Source: Bacillus sp. Marseille-Q3570 (GTDB lineage: Bacteria > Bacillota > Bacilli > Bacillales > Fictibacillaceae). Taken from it: a DNA stretch of 64,000 nt. The notes below the pieces were generated by a model. It did not search any database. It saw only the letters and a list, made by a program, of their open reading frames with translations, and was not told the DNA's origin. A program made the translations under genes and the position numbers. Position 1 is the first letter of the stretch. Each line of letters opens with the position of its first letter. Location of the stretch: contig NZ_CAMGYZ010000003.1 of NCBI RefSeq assembly GCF_946151055.1, forward strand, positions 186,001-250,000. The letters are read 5' to 3'. This document shows, in pieces, positions 1 to 8,906 of the stretch.

Positions 1-1603
1 CAAATAGCCCTAATGTCAGGACATATGGTGCCGTCGAGTCACGGTAATACTCATAATCGTTGACTGAATCACTTGCAAGTTCGACAGGGGAGGAGAACAT
101 CTGGGCATTTTCTTCACCCGTGTTCAAACCACTCGTTTTATCAGCACCTTCCTTTAAACCGGAAGCAAGCTCTTCACTTCCATCATCTACTTTTCCAGCC
201 CCGTCTTCGAGCTTCGCCGCTCCAGTAGTTAGTTTCTGCCAACCTTCATCTACCGCAGCATTTCCTTCAGCAATACGTCCAGCACCATTATCAAGTTTTG
301 AAACCCCGGTAATCAGTTCTTGCCAGCCAGTTTCGACTTTGGCGTTCCCATCAGCAATCTGCCCAGCCCCATTTTCTAGTTCAGCAACACCTTGGTCGAC
401 CTTTTTCTGACCAGTTACAAGTTTATTCAGACCATCATTGAGTTGCGCAGTTCCAGGAACCACTTTATTTTCAACACCATCAGCCACTTTGACTGCGCCA
501 TTACTCAATTTTACCGATTTGGTCGATAAGCTATTCAACCCATCAGCGATTTCTTGTGCTCCATCTATTATTTTTTGATAGGATTCTGCATAAGGTGGAA
601 TCTTAGTAGACGGGTTTGCATTGCCGAATTCTTTTAATCCAGCGACTAATCGATTTGCACCATCTGCTAATTTCGCAGATCCATCTTTTAAGCGGATTGT
701 TCCATCAGCAACTCCTCTAGCACCGGGAGCTAGATCATTTGCTACACCGTTCTTCAGTTCTGCGCTTCCAGCTTCAGCTTGTTGTAATCCATTAAGGATT
801 TGGCCAGTTCCATCCTTCAGTCTGACTGTGCCGTCGTGCAATTCGTGAGAACCGTCCGCTAGCTTTGAGATATCACCAGATTTTCCTTCCAATTTACTTA
901 ATAGAAGACCCGTTCCGTCTTTCAATTCTTGCGTACCATTCGCTAGTTTTGTAATATCCGACTGTTTGGAAGTGACGGAATTTAAAAGTTCCTCTGTGCC
1001 ATTATGTAGCTGAGTCGTTCCGTCCGATAGCCGGGCAGATCCGTCAGCTGCTCTTCCGAATCCATCGGAAACATCATCTAAACTGGAAAAAACCTTTGAG
1101 GTGTAATTTTGAGTAATCGTGTTGGCAAGTTGCTCCCGAATACGTTGCGTGGCAGTTTCCGTAACTTTGGACGCAAGGAAGTTCATCCCCTCATTCTGGA
1201 TGTATTCAAGCTCCAGTTTCCTTGGATCAGGTTCCATGACGGTAGTCACACGTTGGGATAAGTCTTCAGGGATGATGATCGCCATATAGTAGTCATTCTT
1301 CTGAAGACCTCTCATAGCATCGGTTGAACTGACAAATTCCCAGCCTAAGTCTTTTCCATCTTTCATGTTCGCTACCAACTGGTCTCCAACATTGATCGGT
1401 TCACCTTCAGAGATTGCACCTTGATCATTGTTGACGACAGCAACAGGCAGATTATCGAGGTTGTCATAGGGCCCCCAGGTAGCTGAAAGAAGTATGCCCC
1501 CATAAACGACAGGCACTAGTAAAGCAGCGATGACGGAAACTAGAATCCCCTTTTGAGCAGCAATTTTCGAAAACTCAGCGGAAAGTAATTTGAAAATATT
1601 CAT
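1..1603 (-). CDS. YhgE/Pip-family membrane protein (3' end cut by window edge)
   Basis: The reading frame is open from ATG (1603-1601) to the window edge, giving about 534 residues with no stop. GGAGG sits 7 bases before the start. The N-terminus (MNIFKLLSAEFSKIAAQKG) is followed by one membrane segment (about residues 20-42) and an extracytoplasmic region with the VVNNDQGA motif typical of YhgE/Pip and EsaA-like proteins. From about residue 170 the chain is a long series of short repeats of the type L-x-D/N-G-x-x-x-L, expected to form a helical stalk. The C-terminal membrane bundle of the family would lie beyond the edge. YhgE/Pip relatives include phage-infection protein and components linked to type VII secretion; the exact role here is unknown. 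A palindromic operator lies upstream. Confidence 0.88.
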   Translation of the reverse strand, partial: MNIFKLLSAEFSKIAAQKGILVSVIAALLVPVVYGGILLSATWGPYDNLDNLPVAVVNNDQGAISEGEPINVGDQLVANMKDGKDLGWEFVSSTDAMRGLQKNDYYMAIIIPEDLSQRVTTVMEPDPRKLELEYIQNEGMNFLASKVTETATQRIREQLANTITQNYTSKVFSSLDDVSDGFGRAADGSARLSDGTTQLHNGTEELLNSVTSKQSDITKLANGTQELKDGTGLLLSKLEGKSGDISKLADGSHELHDGTVRLKDGTGQILNGLQQAEAGSAELKNGVANDLAPGARGVADGTIRLKDGSAKLADGANRLVAGLKEFGNANPSTKIPPYAESYQKIIDGAQEIADGLNSLSTKSVKLSNGAVKVADGVENKVVPGTAQLNDGLNKLVTGQKKVDQGVAELENGAGQIADGNAKVETGWQELITGVSKLDNGAGRIAEGNAAVDEGWQKLTTGAAKLEDGAGKVDDGSEELASGLKEGADKTSGLNTGEENAQMFSSPVELASDSVNDYEYYRDSTAPYVLTLGLF

Positions 1604-1640
1604 TCCGATACCTCCAATGTGTAGTAAACGCTTCCAAAGA

Positions 1641-1662
1641 AATGAATGAGTACCCATTCATT
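1641..1662. promoter_or_regulatory. TetR/FadR-type palindromic operator upstream of the YhgE gene
   Basis: AATGAATG and CATTCATT form a perfect 8-bp inverted repeat around AGTACC, 38 bases upstream of the YhgE start. It agrees at most positions with the published Bacillus FadR operator consensus (TGAATGA...TCATTCA). Assignment to a particular TetR-family repressor is inference; no regulator gene is adjacent within the window. Confidence 0.55.
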
Positions 1663-1899
1663 TTTGTTAATAATCATAATATTCTAAAAAAATAAAAGTT
1701 TCTAGTACTTGTACGATAATCACACACATCGTACTAGCATTAGTACAACGAAAGTAGTATTGGAGAATATTTTTATAATGTTGTGTTGGAAGGGTCTGAC
1801 ACTATTCTTTTGTGTAAGTCAATTTTTATCATTTATCAATCAACATGCAAGTGGTACCCTTATAATCAGAGGAAAAAACCGTAGGAGGATTAATACGTT

Positions 1900-4032
1900 T
1901 TGATACATAAAGCCAGAGAGATGTTAGAGAAGTTTTACGGTTACTCATCGTTCCGAGCAGGGCAAGAGAGAGCGATCCAATCGGTTTTGAATGGGGAAGA
2001 CACCCTGTGTGTTATGCCGACTGGCGGGGGGAAATCGATTTGTTATCAGATTCCGGCGCTTGTATTTGAGGGAACGACGATCGTCATTTCTCCATTGATT
2101 TCTTTAATGAAAGATCAAGTAGATGCATTGCTTCAATTAGGTATTCCCGCTACCTTCATCAACAGCTCACTCACAGGATTGGAAACACGGGAGCGGATTG
2201 GGAAGGCGAAGAGCGGAGAATACAAGCTCTTATATATCGCACCTGAAAGGCTGGAATCCTATGATTTTATGGGATTATTAAAAGAGTTGCATATTCCTTT
2301 GATAGCAGTAGATGAAGCCCACTGTATCTCCCAATGGGGTCATGATTTCAGACCAAGCTATAAGCGTATCCAGAGAATGATTGGCAGCTTATCGGAACGA
2401 CCGACAGTATTGGCGTTAACAGCTACTGCGACCCCGAGGGTGCGTGAGGATATTTGTTTGTCGCTTGATATTGATGAGAACAATACGGTTTTGACTGGTT
2501 TTGAGCGGGAAAATCTATCATTTTCAGTGATCAAGGGACAAGACAGGTTCGGGTTTTTAAAAGATTTTCTTAAAAAAAATGAGAAAGAAGCGGGCATCAT
2601 TTACGCAGCCACCCGAAAAACGGTCGATAAGCTGTACGAACAATTGAATAAAACGGGTATCAATGTTTCACGATATCACGCAGGAATGAATGAAGAAGAG
2701 CGGATGGAACAGCAAGAAAAGTTTCTGCAAGATCAGTCGAGAGTGATGGTTGCCACCAATGCATTTGGTATGGGGATCGATAAATCCAATATCCGTTATG
2801 TCATCCATTTTCAACTTCCGAAAAACATGGAAAGCTATTATCAGGAAGCAGGACGTGCTGGTCGCGATGGCCTTCCAAGTGAATGTATCCTTCTGTATTC
2901 TTCCCAGGATGTTCAAGTACAGCGTTTTTTGATCGATCAGTCGAGTGAATCTGACCGTATGACGCAAGAACTCGAGAAGTTGCAGCTCATGGTGGATTAT
3001 TGTCATACAGAAAGCTGTTTGCAATCATCGATCGTAAATTATTTCAGCAATGAAGAAACACCGGCATGCGGTCGATGTGGCAATTGTACAGATTCGCGGG
3101 AAAGCATAGACGTTACACGAGAAGCTCAGATTGTATTGTCTTGTATCGTGAGAATGGGACAGAAGCGATTCGGCAAGACGATCATCGCTCAAGTGTTGAC
3201 AGGTTCCAAAAATAAAAAGGTAATGGAGTTGCGTCTGAATAAGCTACCGACCTATGGAAAGATGAAGGAAAAGAGTATGAAAGAGGTGACGGACTTCATC
3301 GAGTTTTTCATCTCACAAGAACTGATTGCTGTCGAACACGGTACATTTCCTACCCTTTACGTAAAAGAAAAAGGGAAGGAAGTTCTCTTAGGAAAAGAAA
3401 TCGTAAAGCGAAAAGAAGCAGTTCAAACGAAACAAGTGGCAGTCGATGATCCATTGTTCGAGGCACTGCGTCTTGTTCGAAAAGGGATTGCAGAGAAAGA
3501 AAACGTTCCGCCTTTCGTTATTTTTGCAGACACGGCATTAAAAGATATGTGTGTGAAACAGCCGCAGTCAGAAGCAGAATTTCTAGCGGTGACAGGGGTG
3601 GGGCAAAATAAACTTGAAAAGTATGGCGCACAGTTCATTGAAGCGATCACGGAATTTTTGGTTCAAAACCCTGAGCGGAAAGAGGAAGCGATAAAGGGAA
3701 CAGACAGTAAGACGAAACCGAAAAAAGCCACACCAAACTCGCATTTTGAGACGTATAATTTATATAAAGAAGAGATGACAGTTGAAGAAATTGCAGAACA
3801 TCGTGACCTCGCGGTGAGCACAGTGGAGAGCCATCTTATCCAGTGCATGCAAGAAGGAATGGATATTCATATGGAAGATCTGATTCCAGAAGAATATGTC
3901 TTCGAAATTGAAAATGCCATCAATCAAGCAGGTTCTGAAAAGTTAAAGCCGATTAAAGCACTGCTTCCTGATGAAGTGAGCTACTTTATGATTAAAGTCT
4001 ATCTCTTACAACATGAAAGGCAAACGACATGA
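1900..4032 (+). CDS. recQ: ATP-dependent DNA helicase RecQ
   Basis: 3'-5' DNA helicase of the RecQ family acting in recombination and replication-fork repair. Motif I TGGGKS is near residue 41, DEAH near 138, the helicase C-terminal ARGRD-type motif (EAGRAGRDG) near 325, then a zinc-binding Cys cluster with CGRCGNC (about 390-400), RQC domain, HRDC domain (about 525-600), and a C-terminal helix-turn-helix extension (about 635-700). At 710 residues it is longer than the usual ~590-residue Bacillus RecQ because of that extension. The start is TTG, 11 bases after GGAGG (1884-1888); a TATAAT at 1861-1866 is a plausible -10. It stands alone and ends in a strong hairpin. Confidence 0.95.
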   Translation: MIHKAREMLEKFYGYSSFRAGQERAIQSVLNGEDTLCVMPTGGGKSICYQIPALVFEGTTIVISPLISLMKDQVDALLQLGIPATFINSSLTGLETRERIGKAKSGEYKLLYIAPERLESYDFMGLLKELHIPLIAVDEAHCISQWGHDFRPSYKRIQRMIGSLSERPTVLALTATATPRVREDICLSLDIDENNTVLTGFERENLSFSVIKGQDRFGFLKDFLKKNEKEAGIIYAATRKTVDKLYEQLNKTGINVSRYHAGMNEEERMEQQEKFLQDQSRVMVATNAFGMGIDKSNIRYVIHFQLPKNMESYYQEAGRAGRDGLPSECILLYSSQDVQVQRFLIDQSSESDRMTQELEKLQLMVDYCHTESCLQSSIVNYFSNEETPACGRCGNCTDSRESIDVTREAQIVLSCIVRMGQKRFGKTIIAQVLTGSKNKKVMELRLNKLPTYGKMKEKSMKEVTDFIEFFISQELIAVEHGTFPTLYVKEKGKEVLLGKEIVKRKEAVQTKQVAVDDPLFEALRLVRKGIAEKENVPPFVIFADTALKDMCVKQPQSEAEFLAVTGVGQNKLEKYGAQFIEAITEFLVQNPERKEEAIKGTDSKTKPKKATPNSHFETYNLYKEEMTVEEIAEHRDLAVSTVESHLIQCMQEGMDIHMEDLIPEEYVFEIENAINQAGSEKLKPIKALLPDEVSYFMIKVYLLQHERQTT

Positions 4033-4037
4033 TAACA

Positions 4038-4070
4038 AAGGGGCTATGGTGAAAAACACCATAGCCCCTT
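4038..4070 (+). terminator. Hairpin terminator after recQ
   Basis: A perfect 14-bp stem (4038-4051 with 4057-4070, AAGGGGCTATGGTG and its complement) encloses a five-A loop right after the recQ stop. The T-run is only two bases, so termination efficiency is uncertain. Confidence 0.6.
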
Positions 4071-4276
4071 CATGTAATTCATGGATTTTCTCTATAGTGA
4101 GAAATCAGGTTTTTTCGGAAAACATCCAGTTTATCCTTTAAAAGTGGGTTATGCTTTAAAATAAGACTTTTTGCGGAGAACCTCGACGTTTTTTCCTTTT
4201 GGGACATATGTCCTTCCCAGATGACTGGAGATATCCTTTAATAAGAGAGAAATCTAAATTATTGGGGAGAACTGAC

Positions 4277-4702
4277 ATGAAAGGAAGCTTCTTTGCGTTT
4301 TTCGGTGGCGCTTTTATTACATTACAAGGTGTAGCCAATTCTCGTATCAGTCAAGATATAGGATCCTGGCAAACAGCTGCGATTACTCAATTGACAGGTT
4401 TTATCATGATTCTGCTGATCGTCTTATTCACAAGGAACCGAAAATGGAAAAAGTTCAAGCAAGTGAAACCCCTCTATTTGATAGGTGGATCTTTCGGAGC
4501 GATTGTTGTATTCAGTAATATCACGGCCATTCATCATATTGGTGTGACGCTCACCATTGCGGTATTACTGATTGCCCAACTGAGCCTGACCTTTATCATC
4601 GACAGCAAAGGCTGGTTCGGCGTTGTGAAACAGAAGATGGGTCTCCCGCAATTTATCGGGATTGGTATGATGATAGCTGGTGTGGTGATTCTGAAGTTCT
4701 AG
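4277..4702 (+). CDS. DMT-superfamily half-size transporter, YdcZ/DUF606 family
   Basis: A 141-residue integral membrane protein with four to five predicted segments and the YdcZ-family features: N-terminal G-A-x-x-x-x-Q-G-x-x-N (about residues 11-21) and a C-terminal GIGMMIAGVVILKF segment. ATG 4277 is chosen because GGGGAG precedes it by 7 bases; the frame remains open further upstream to 4199. YdcZ proteins are half the length of EamA transporters and often occur in pairs, here with the second copy at 5441 and a Crp/Fnr regulator between. Substrate unknown. Gap to the regulator is 18 bases, so the three genes look like one operon. Confidence 0.85.
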   Translation: MKGSFFAFFGGAFITLQGVANSRISQDIGSWQTAAITQLTGFIMILLIVLFTRNRKWKKFKQVKPLYLIGGSFGAIVVFSNITAIHHIGVTLTIAVLLIAQLSLTFIIDSKGWFGVVKQKMGLPQFIGIGMMIAGVVILKF

Positions 4703-4720
4703 CAGTGGAGGTTAGATGAA

Positions 4721-5419
4721 ATGAAAGAAATCCATAATCGGAAAGAATTTGAGCAATATATACAATTCTATAACTTAGAATCGATCTTCAACCCACAATT
4801 AATTCCGCATATGTCTTTTTATAGATTTAAACAAGGTGAATTGATTGCTTCTCAAGGGGATACATCACAGTATCTTTATGTTCTTGTAAAAGGCAAGGTG
4901 AAAATTTTCACGACTACGGCAGAAGGTAAAGCCCTTATTCTGTCTTTCAAAACACCATTAGAATTAATCGGTGATATCGAATATGTACAAGGGATAGACT
5001 TCATCAATACAGTTGAAGCTGTATCGGATGTCGACATGTTAGGCATCCATCAGCAATGGTTGAAGAAGTTCGGACGTGAGGACGCATCTTTCCTGAACTT
5101 CCTCCTGGAGATTATCACTCAAAAGTTTTGTGTCAAATCCAATTCCTTAAGCTTCAATCTGCTCTATCCAGTGGAAGTGAGGTTAGCAAGCTATTTATTA
5201 TCAATCTCCGATGATGAATCGGATATTCAATTAAATGGACAATTAAGTGCACTAAGCCTAAAGGATACTGCCAATTTGATCGGAACGAGCTATCGACATC
5301 TAAATCGTGTTATCCAAAGCTTTGATGAGAAAGGACTTGTCGAGAGGAAAAAAGGATATCTCCTTGTGAAAGATCGAGAAGGACTTAGGGAAATAGCAGG
5401 CCATAACATATATGAATAA
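4721..5419 (+). CDS. Crp/Fnr-family transcriptional regulator
   Basis: A 232-residue regulator with an N-terminal cyclic-nucleotide-binding-type beta barrel (about residues 20-125, including GELIASQGD and YLYVLVKGKVKIF) and a C-terminal winged helix with recognition segment LIGTSYRHLNRVI (about 186-198). No N-terminal Cys cluster is seen, so it is not an iron-sulfur Fnr. It resembles YeiL-type regulators. ATG lies 9 bases after GTGGAGG. It is embedded between two YdcZ transporters, so control of their expression by an unknown ligand is the simplest inference. Confidence 0.88.
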   Translation: MKEIHNRKEFEQYIQFYNLESIFNPQLIPHMSFYRFKQGELIASQGDTSQYLYVLVKGKVKIFTTTAEGKALILSFKTPLELIGDIEYVQGIDFINTVEAVSDVDMLGIHQQWLKKFGREDASFLNFLLEIITQKFCVKSNSLSFNLLYPVEVRLASYLLSISDDESDIQLNGQLSALSLKDTANLIGTSYRHLNRVIQSFDEKGLVERKKGYLLVKDREGLREIAGHNIYE

Positions 5420-5440
5420 TTGAAAGAAGGTATGCAGGAT

Positions 5441-5908
5441 ATGGTTTCAGGACTATTAATGGCAATCACAGCAGGTTCACTTGTGAGCTTGCAAAATATA
5501 TTCAACAGCAAGGTAAATGAACGGGCGGATACATGGACAACGACCACTTTAGTTCTTGGATTAGGCGCAATCGCTTCATTTTTGATCGGGCTTTTCGTTG
5601 AAGGTAAAGGAATGTTCAATTTTGCCAATATGGAACCTTGGTACTGGTTCAGCGGTTTAATTGGTATCGGAGTCGTGACATGTCTTGTACAAGGTGTCAA
5701 ATGGCTTGGACCAACATATGCGATATCGATTGCGTTGACCTCTCAGCTTGGATTTGCATTATTATGGGATTCACTTGGATGGTTTGGTCTCGAAAAGGTA
5801 CCGTTCACGGCAAAGCAATTGATCGGTGTACTGGTGATCGTAGGAGGAATTGTGGTTTTCAAGTTCGGAGGAAGACATAAAGTCCTTCAAGATTCGAAAG
5901 CGGCATAA
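5441..5908 (+). CDS. DMT-superfamily half-size transporter, YdcZ/DUF606 family (second copy)
   Basis: A 155-residue membrane protein of the same family as the one at 4277, with NIFNSKVNE replacing the usual N-terminal Q-G-x-x-N region and GVKWLGPTYAISIALTSQLG in the second half. ATG 5441 fits GAAGG (5426-5430) best; the frame can also be read from TTG 5420, which immediately follows the regulator's stop. The two proteins are clearly divergent from each other, consistent with an asymmetric heterodimer like paired SMR transporters. A terminator follows at 5937. Confidence 0.84.
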   Translation: MVSGLLMAITAGSLVSLQNIFNSKVNERADTWTTTTLVLGLGAIASFLIGLFVEGKGMFNFANMEPWYWFSGLIGIGVVTCLVQGVKWLGPTYAISIALTSQLGFALLWDSLGWFGLEKVPFTAKQLIGVLVIVGGIVVFKFGGRHKVLQDSKAA

Positions 5909-5936
5909 AAGGGGAATGGTGTTTCTGAATCAACTT

Positions 5937-5974
5937 AAGACTCCCGACGGATAATATGGGACAGGAGTCTTTTT
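5937..5974 (+). terminator. Rho-independent terminator of the YdcZ-Crp-YdcZ operon
   Basis: AAGACTCC (5937-5944) pairs with GGAGTCTT (5964-5971) across a 19-base loop and runs into a T tract. Confidence 0.7.
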
Positions 5975-6080
5975 CCATTAAGCTCTGTGCGAAGTGGATA
6001 TCGATCAATTTTTGATTTTTCGGGTCCACTAATACGTAAACCCGTACTTCCTTTTCTTTATTTTTTGTAAAAAACAAGGA

Positions 6081-6106
6081 AAAACTAGCTTGATTTCTCA
6101 AGCTAG
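6081..6106 (-). terminator. Rho-independent terminator of the sigma/anti-sigma operon
   Basis: On the minus strand CTAGCTTGA pairs with TCAAGCTAG around GAAA and is followed by a T run (6084-6081 complement). It lies just beyond the anti-sigma stop. Confidence 0.8.
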
Positions 6107-6117
6107 CTTCATCAGAA

Positions 6118-6840
6118 TCATTCCTCTTCTACAATCTCGAAATTCTTCATCATTTCACTGAGTCTTACGCCGTGTCCTTCTTCTGCTTCGAGGAAGTAGC
6201 GTTGATGGAAGATATAGGAGCCGCCGTCTTCATCTGGAATGACGTAGTATCGGTTGATGACGCTGTCCCAGTTGTTTCCATCTAGTGTCCGTGCGGTTTG
6301 TGAATTAATCGGATAGTCGGTTTGTTCAAAGGTGAATCCGTGTTCGGCTTCCAATTGGCTGATTGTTTCTTCCACAGATTGGTCTTTTTTTCTTATGATC
6401 TTCATGAACACTTCAGGATATTGTTCTGGAAGTGGCTCTTTTGTGGTGATGATATCGAAATCTTCGTGTTTTTCCATCTTATAACGTTCTTCATCTACAT
6501 AGATGACATATCCGTGTTCAATACTGTCGTTTAGAGAAGCTGTTCCTTCTTCTTCAGTTCCCTCGATCGGGATTTCCACTTCTTTTTCTGGTGCGAACCA
6601 TTCTTTCACTTTATCGACGAGTGCATACCCTGGCGTTGTATTCAATAGACCGATCGCGAGCAGTACAGCTGCTGCTATTGTTGCCGCGAACCCGATCCAC
6701 TTTGATTTTTTCTTTTTTGGCTTGACGAAATCAAGCTGATCTTCAATCGCTTTCCATGTTTTTTCTTTTTGTAGTTCGTTTATTTCGTATTCCTGCTTCA
6801 ATTTTGCCTCCAACATATCATCAAACTTGTTCTTGTCCAT
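6118..6840 (-). CDS. Membrane-anchored anti-sigma factor
   Basis: A 240-residue protein with a cytoplasmic N-terminus (about 1-45, acidic and lysine-rich), a single membrane segment near residues 47-66 (WIGFAATIAAAVLLAIGLL) and an extracytoplasmic domain. It overlaps the upstream ECF sigma gene by 20 bases, the classic arrangement for a sigma factor and its cognate membrane anti-sigma. No zinc-binding HxxxCxxC motif is present, so it is not a ZAS-type anti-sigma. The outer domain is not recognised; signal sensed is unknown. ATG follows AAGGGGAG. Confidence 0.75.
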   Translation of the reverse strand: MDKNKFDDMLEAKLKQEYEINELQKEKTWKAIEDQLDFVKPKKKKSKWIGFAATIAAAVLLAIGLLNTTPGYALVDKVKEWFAPEKEVEIPIEGTEEEGTASLNDSIEHGYVIYVDEERYKMEKHEDFDIITTKEPLPEQYPEVFMKIIRKKDQSVEETISQLEAEHGFTFEQTDYPINSQTARTLDGNNWDSVINRYYVIPDEDGGSYIFHQRYFLEAEEGHGVRLSEMMKNFEIVEEE

Positions 6841-7354
6841 GGTAATCTCCCCTTAATTCTTCTCTCAGCAGCTTCCGAGCTTGAAAAAGTCTTGATTTCA
6901 CAGCACCGATACTGATTTCAAGTACTGACGACATTTCTTTTTCGCTCAAGCCTTCCACATATTTCAGCACGAGTGCCTCTCTATGGTCTTCTTTCAATTT
7001 TTCCATTGCTTCATCAAGGATTTCATTATCAGTTGCGGGCTGAGTAACCTTGTCCTCATATGCACTCTGCGGAACTTGATCAATATCGGTTTCAGGTTTG
7101 CGTTTGCTGATCAAGCGTCGGACTTCGTTTGTCAAAATGCGATAGAACCAGGGTTTGAAGGGTTTAGAATCATCATAAGTATGAATGCCTTTGTAAACAC
7201 GTATGAAGGTTTCCTGTACTGCATCTGAGGCGTCTGATTCGTTCTTCAACATCGACATGGACGCTCTCATTGCTGCTTGATAATACTCGTCGTATAAGGC
7301 TCGAAACGCTTTTTTATCGCCTTTTTTTATCTTTTTTATCGTTTTTTTATCCAA
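6821..7354 (-). CDS. ECF-type RNA polymerase sigma factor
   Basis: A 177-residue sigma-70 family factor with region 2 (about residues 15-85, DASDAVQETFIRVYKGI) and region 4 (about 115-170, LKYVEGLSEKEMSSVLEISIG then AVKSRLFQARKLL). There is no region 3, as in ECF sigmas. The start is TTG, 8 bases after AGGGGAGA. It is translationally coupled to the anti-sigma gene. The specific ECF group and regulon cannot be assigned from this sequence; an autoregulatory promoter was not identified with confidence. Confidence 0.9.
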   Translation of the reverse strand: MDKKTIKKIKKGDKKAFRALYDEYYQAAMRASMSMLKNESDASDAVQETFIRVYKGIHTYDDSKPFKPWFYRILTNEVRRLISKRKPETDIDQVPQSAYEDKVTQPATDNEILDEAMEKLKEDHREALVLKYVEGLSEKEMSSVLEISIGAVKSRLFQARKLLREELRGDYHGQEQV

Positions 7355-7492
7355 CTGGGATCTCCCCTTTTTTCTTTCTCATATGTAATACCTTTGTACC
7401 ATAGGAAAAGTTTTAAAAGCTATAAACTTTTTAACATTATCAGTTTTGTATTGTTTAATAATGATTGGGAAAGTGTGGCTTGCAACGAGAGG

Positions 7493-7672
7493 CTAACGGA
7501 CACCAGAGCCGTTATTTGTGACAAAAAGGGGTGTTTCCGAATTTTAACGGACACCAGAGCCGTTATATGTGAACAAACCAGGTGAAATCCCACCTGGTTC
7601 ACGGAATAAGATCCCTGATGTCCGTAGGGTTATAAGGTTATAGGATTTTGACAGAATAAGGTCTCCTGTGTC
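7493..7672. repeat. Family B intergenic repeat: two forward and two inverted units, 51-bp period
   Basis: This fills most of the 521-base gap upstream of the sigma gene. Forward units begin at 7493 and 7544 (TAACGGACACCAGAGCCGTT core); inverted units lie near 7602-7626 and 7653-7672 (complement of GGACACAGGAGACCTTATTC). A hairpin AACCAGGTG/CACCTGGTT sits between them at 7576-7599. The same 2+2 design recurs at 42055-42241. No reading frame or protein is encoded. Confidence 0.75.
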
Positions 7673-7875
7673 CTTTATCGTATCACTTGGAAAACTCAAT
7701 CAGGTAACGGCGAGGGAAAAGCGGTAGAATAAGTGGTCAAACAATGGAGTAAAAAAGTTTCCCCCGCGATCTATGTATAGAAAGCAGGGGAATCCTGTGT
7801 AGTCCGGCACTGGGATAGATGCCGGACGTAATACATTACCCGTTTATATGATATTTAAAACCTTTTTTATCGTTT

Positions 7876-8274
7876 TCACTCATGTTCTGTTGCAATTTGC
7901 CACGTAACACCATATTGATCCTCAAGCCGGCCGAACATTGCACCCCAGAATACTTTTTCAAATGGCATTAATACCTTCCCACCTTCAGATAGGCCATCAA
8001 ATGCTTCACGTGCTTCATCTTCTGATCTATACTCAAGGACAAGATTCAAATTGCTTCCCTTGTGAACAGGTTCTCTAACAGCATCAGCCATAAAAAATAT
8101 GTGACCTGCAACCTGTAGAGTAAGATGCATCACTTTCTCTGCAATTTCTGGTGGAGAACCTGGTGCTTGATCAAAGGTTTGAACGCTTACAACTTCTCCT
8201 TTTAAAGCTTGGGCATAAAAGTCTGCTTGTCTTTTTGCATCTTCGCTGAATATGTATGGGTATAAGTTTGCCAT
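7876..8274 (-). CDS. VOC-superfamily protein, PhnB-like
   Basis: A 132-residue protein of the vicinal-oxygen-chelate fold, PhnB/SgaA-like subgroup: starts YPYIFSEDAKRQADFYAQAL, carries a central segment HLTLQVAGHIFFMAD, and ends with FGRLEDQYGVTWQI. ATG follows an AAAGGGAGAGTGGTTCA leader. It is a single-gene unit. Members bind metal or small molecules; no substrate can be predicted. Confidence 0.8.
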   Translation of the reverse strand: MANLYPYIFSEDAKRQADFYAQALKGEVVSVQTFDQAPGSPPEIAEKVMHLTLQVAGHIFFMADAVREPVHKGSNLNLVLEYRSEDEAREAFDGLSEGGKVLMPFEKVFWGAMFGRLEDQYGVTWQIATEHE

Positions 8275-8426
8275 TGAACCACTCTCCCTTTGCTTTTATG
8301 AAAAGTATACCACAAGCTGCTGTCTATTCTTTTTGTTTAAGAAAGTGATAATAAGGTTTAGGAGGAGGCTTAACACGAAGTAAAGAGCTATTGAAGAGGG
8401 TCTGGAAAGGGTATCATTCTTTTGTT

Positions 8427-8458
8427 TTGACATTGACATTAGTGTAAAGCTTTATAAT
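8427..8458 (+). promoter_or_regulatory. MerR-type promoter with a long spacer
   Basis: TTGACA (8427-8432) and TATAAT (8453-8458) are separated by 20 bases, and an imperfect dyad ACA-TTAG-TGT is centred in the spacer. Overlong spacers with a central dyad are characteristic of promoters remodelled by MerR-family activators. A second TTGACA at 8433-8438 would give a 14-base spacer. It lies directly upstream of the MerR gene, suggesting autoregulation. Confidence 0.6.
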
Positions 8459-8492
8459 AAATAATACCTATTTTGAAAGGGAGGTGCGATTC

Positions 8493-8906
8493 TTGAAGAT
8501 TGGTAAAATCACGAACCTTACTGGTGTCAGTGCTCGTTCCATAAGGCATTATGAAAAGAAAGGATTACTGAACGTCCCACGTCTCGAAAATAATTACCGT
8601 GAATTCGATGAATCTGTTATTGAAGAAATTCAAACCATCCAAATGTATTTAGGATTAGGACTCACGACAGACCAAGTTAAGGCAATTTTGTTCTGTGAAC
8701 GCCCTGAAAACAAAGAAATCAAGGAAAAAGATGAGTATTGCGATGAATTGCTTGAAATGTATCAAGAAAAACTACAAGAAGTCCGCAGCCAAATAGAAGC
8801 CTTATCAGAGGCTCAAACCCAACTTGAACAACAGATATCCAGAATGAAAAATACACGAAGAAAAGTACCAGGACGGGATGACTTAATTCAGGGGGATATG
8901 AAATGA
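8493..8906 (+). CDS. MerR-family transcriptional regulator
   Basis: A 137-residue regulator with an N-terminal winged HTH (residues 1-70: KIGKITNLTGVSARSIRHYEKKGLL) and a C-terminal coiled coil (about 85-125). One Cys in FCERPENKE plus another at EYCDELL are present but not in a recognisable metal-binding arrangement. TTG 8493 is preferred because GGGAGG is 8 bases before it; GTG 8484 overlaps that site. The stop overlaps the next start (ATGA), so it is co-translated with the NAD(P)-binding protein and probably regulates it. Confidence 0.88.
   Translation: MKIGKITNLTGVSARSIRHYEKKGLLNVPRLENNYREFDESVIEEIQTIQMYLGLGLTTDQVKAILFCERPENKEIKEKDEYCDELLEMYQEKLQEVRSQIEALSEAQTQLEQQISRMKNTRRKVPGRDDLIQGDMK

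Noticed and set aside
60-848. Plus-strand Ser/Pro-rich frames inside the YhgE gene
   Set aside because: They are antisense shadows of the repetitive L-x-D-G coding sequence.
1622-1635. CcpA cre site before the YhgE gene
   Set aside because: AGTAAACGCTTCCA misses two conserved positions; too weak to list.
1709-1903. 64-residue plus-strand frame before recQ
   Set aside because: It covers the promoter and ribosome binding site of recQ and has no ribosome binding site of its own.
5859-6101. 80-residue minus-strand frame between the YdcZ operon and the anti-sigma gene
   Set aside because: It overlaps two terminators and the YdcZ gene and shows no family features.
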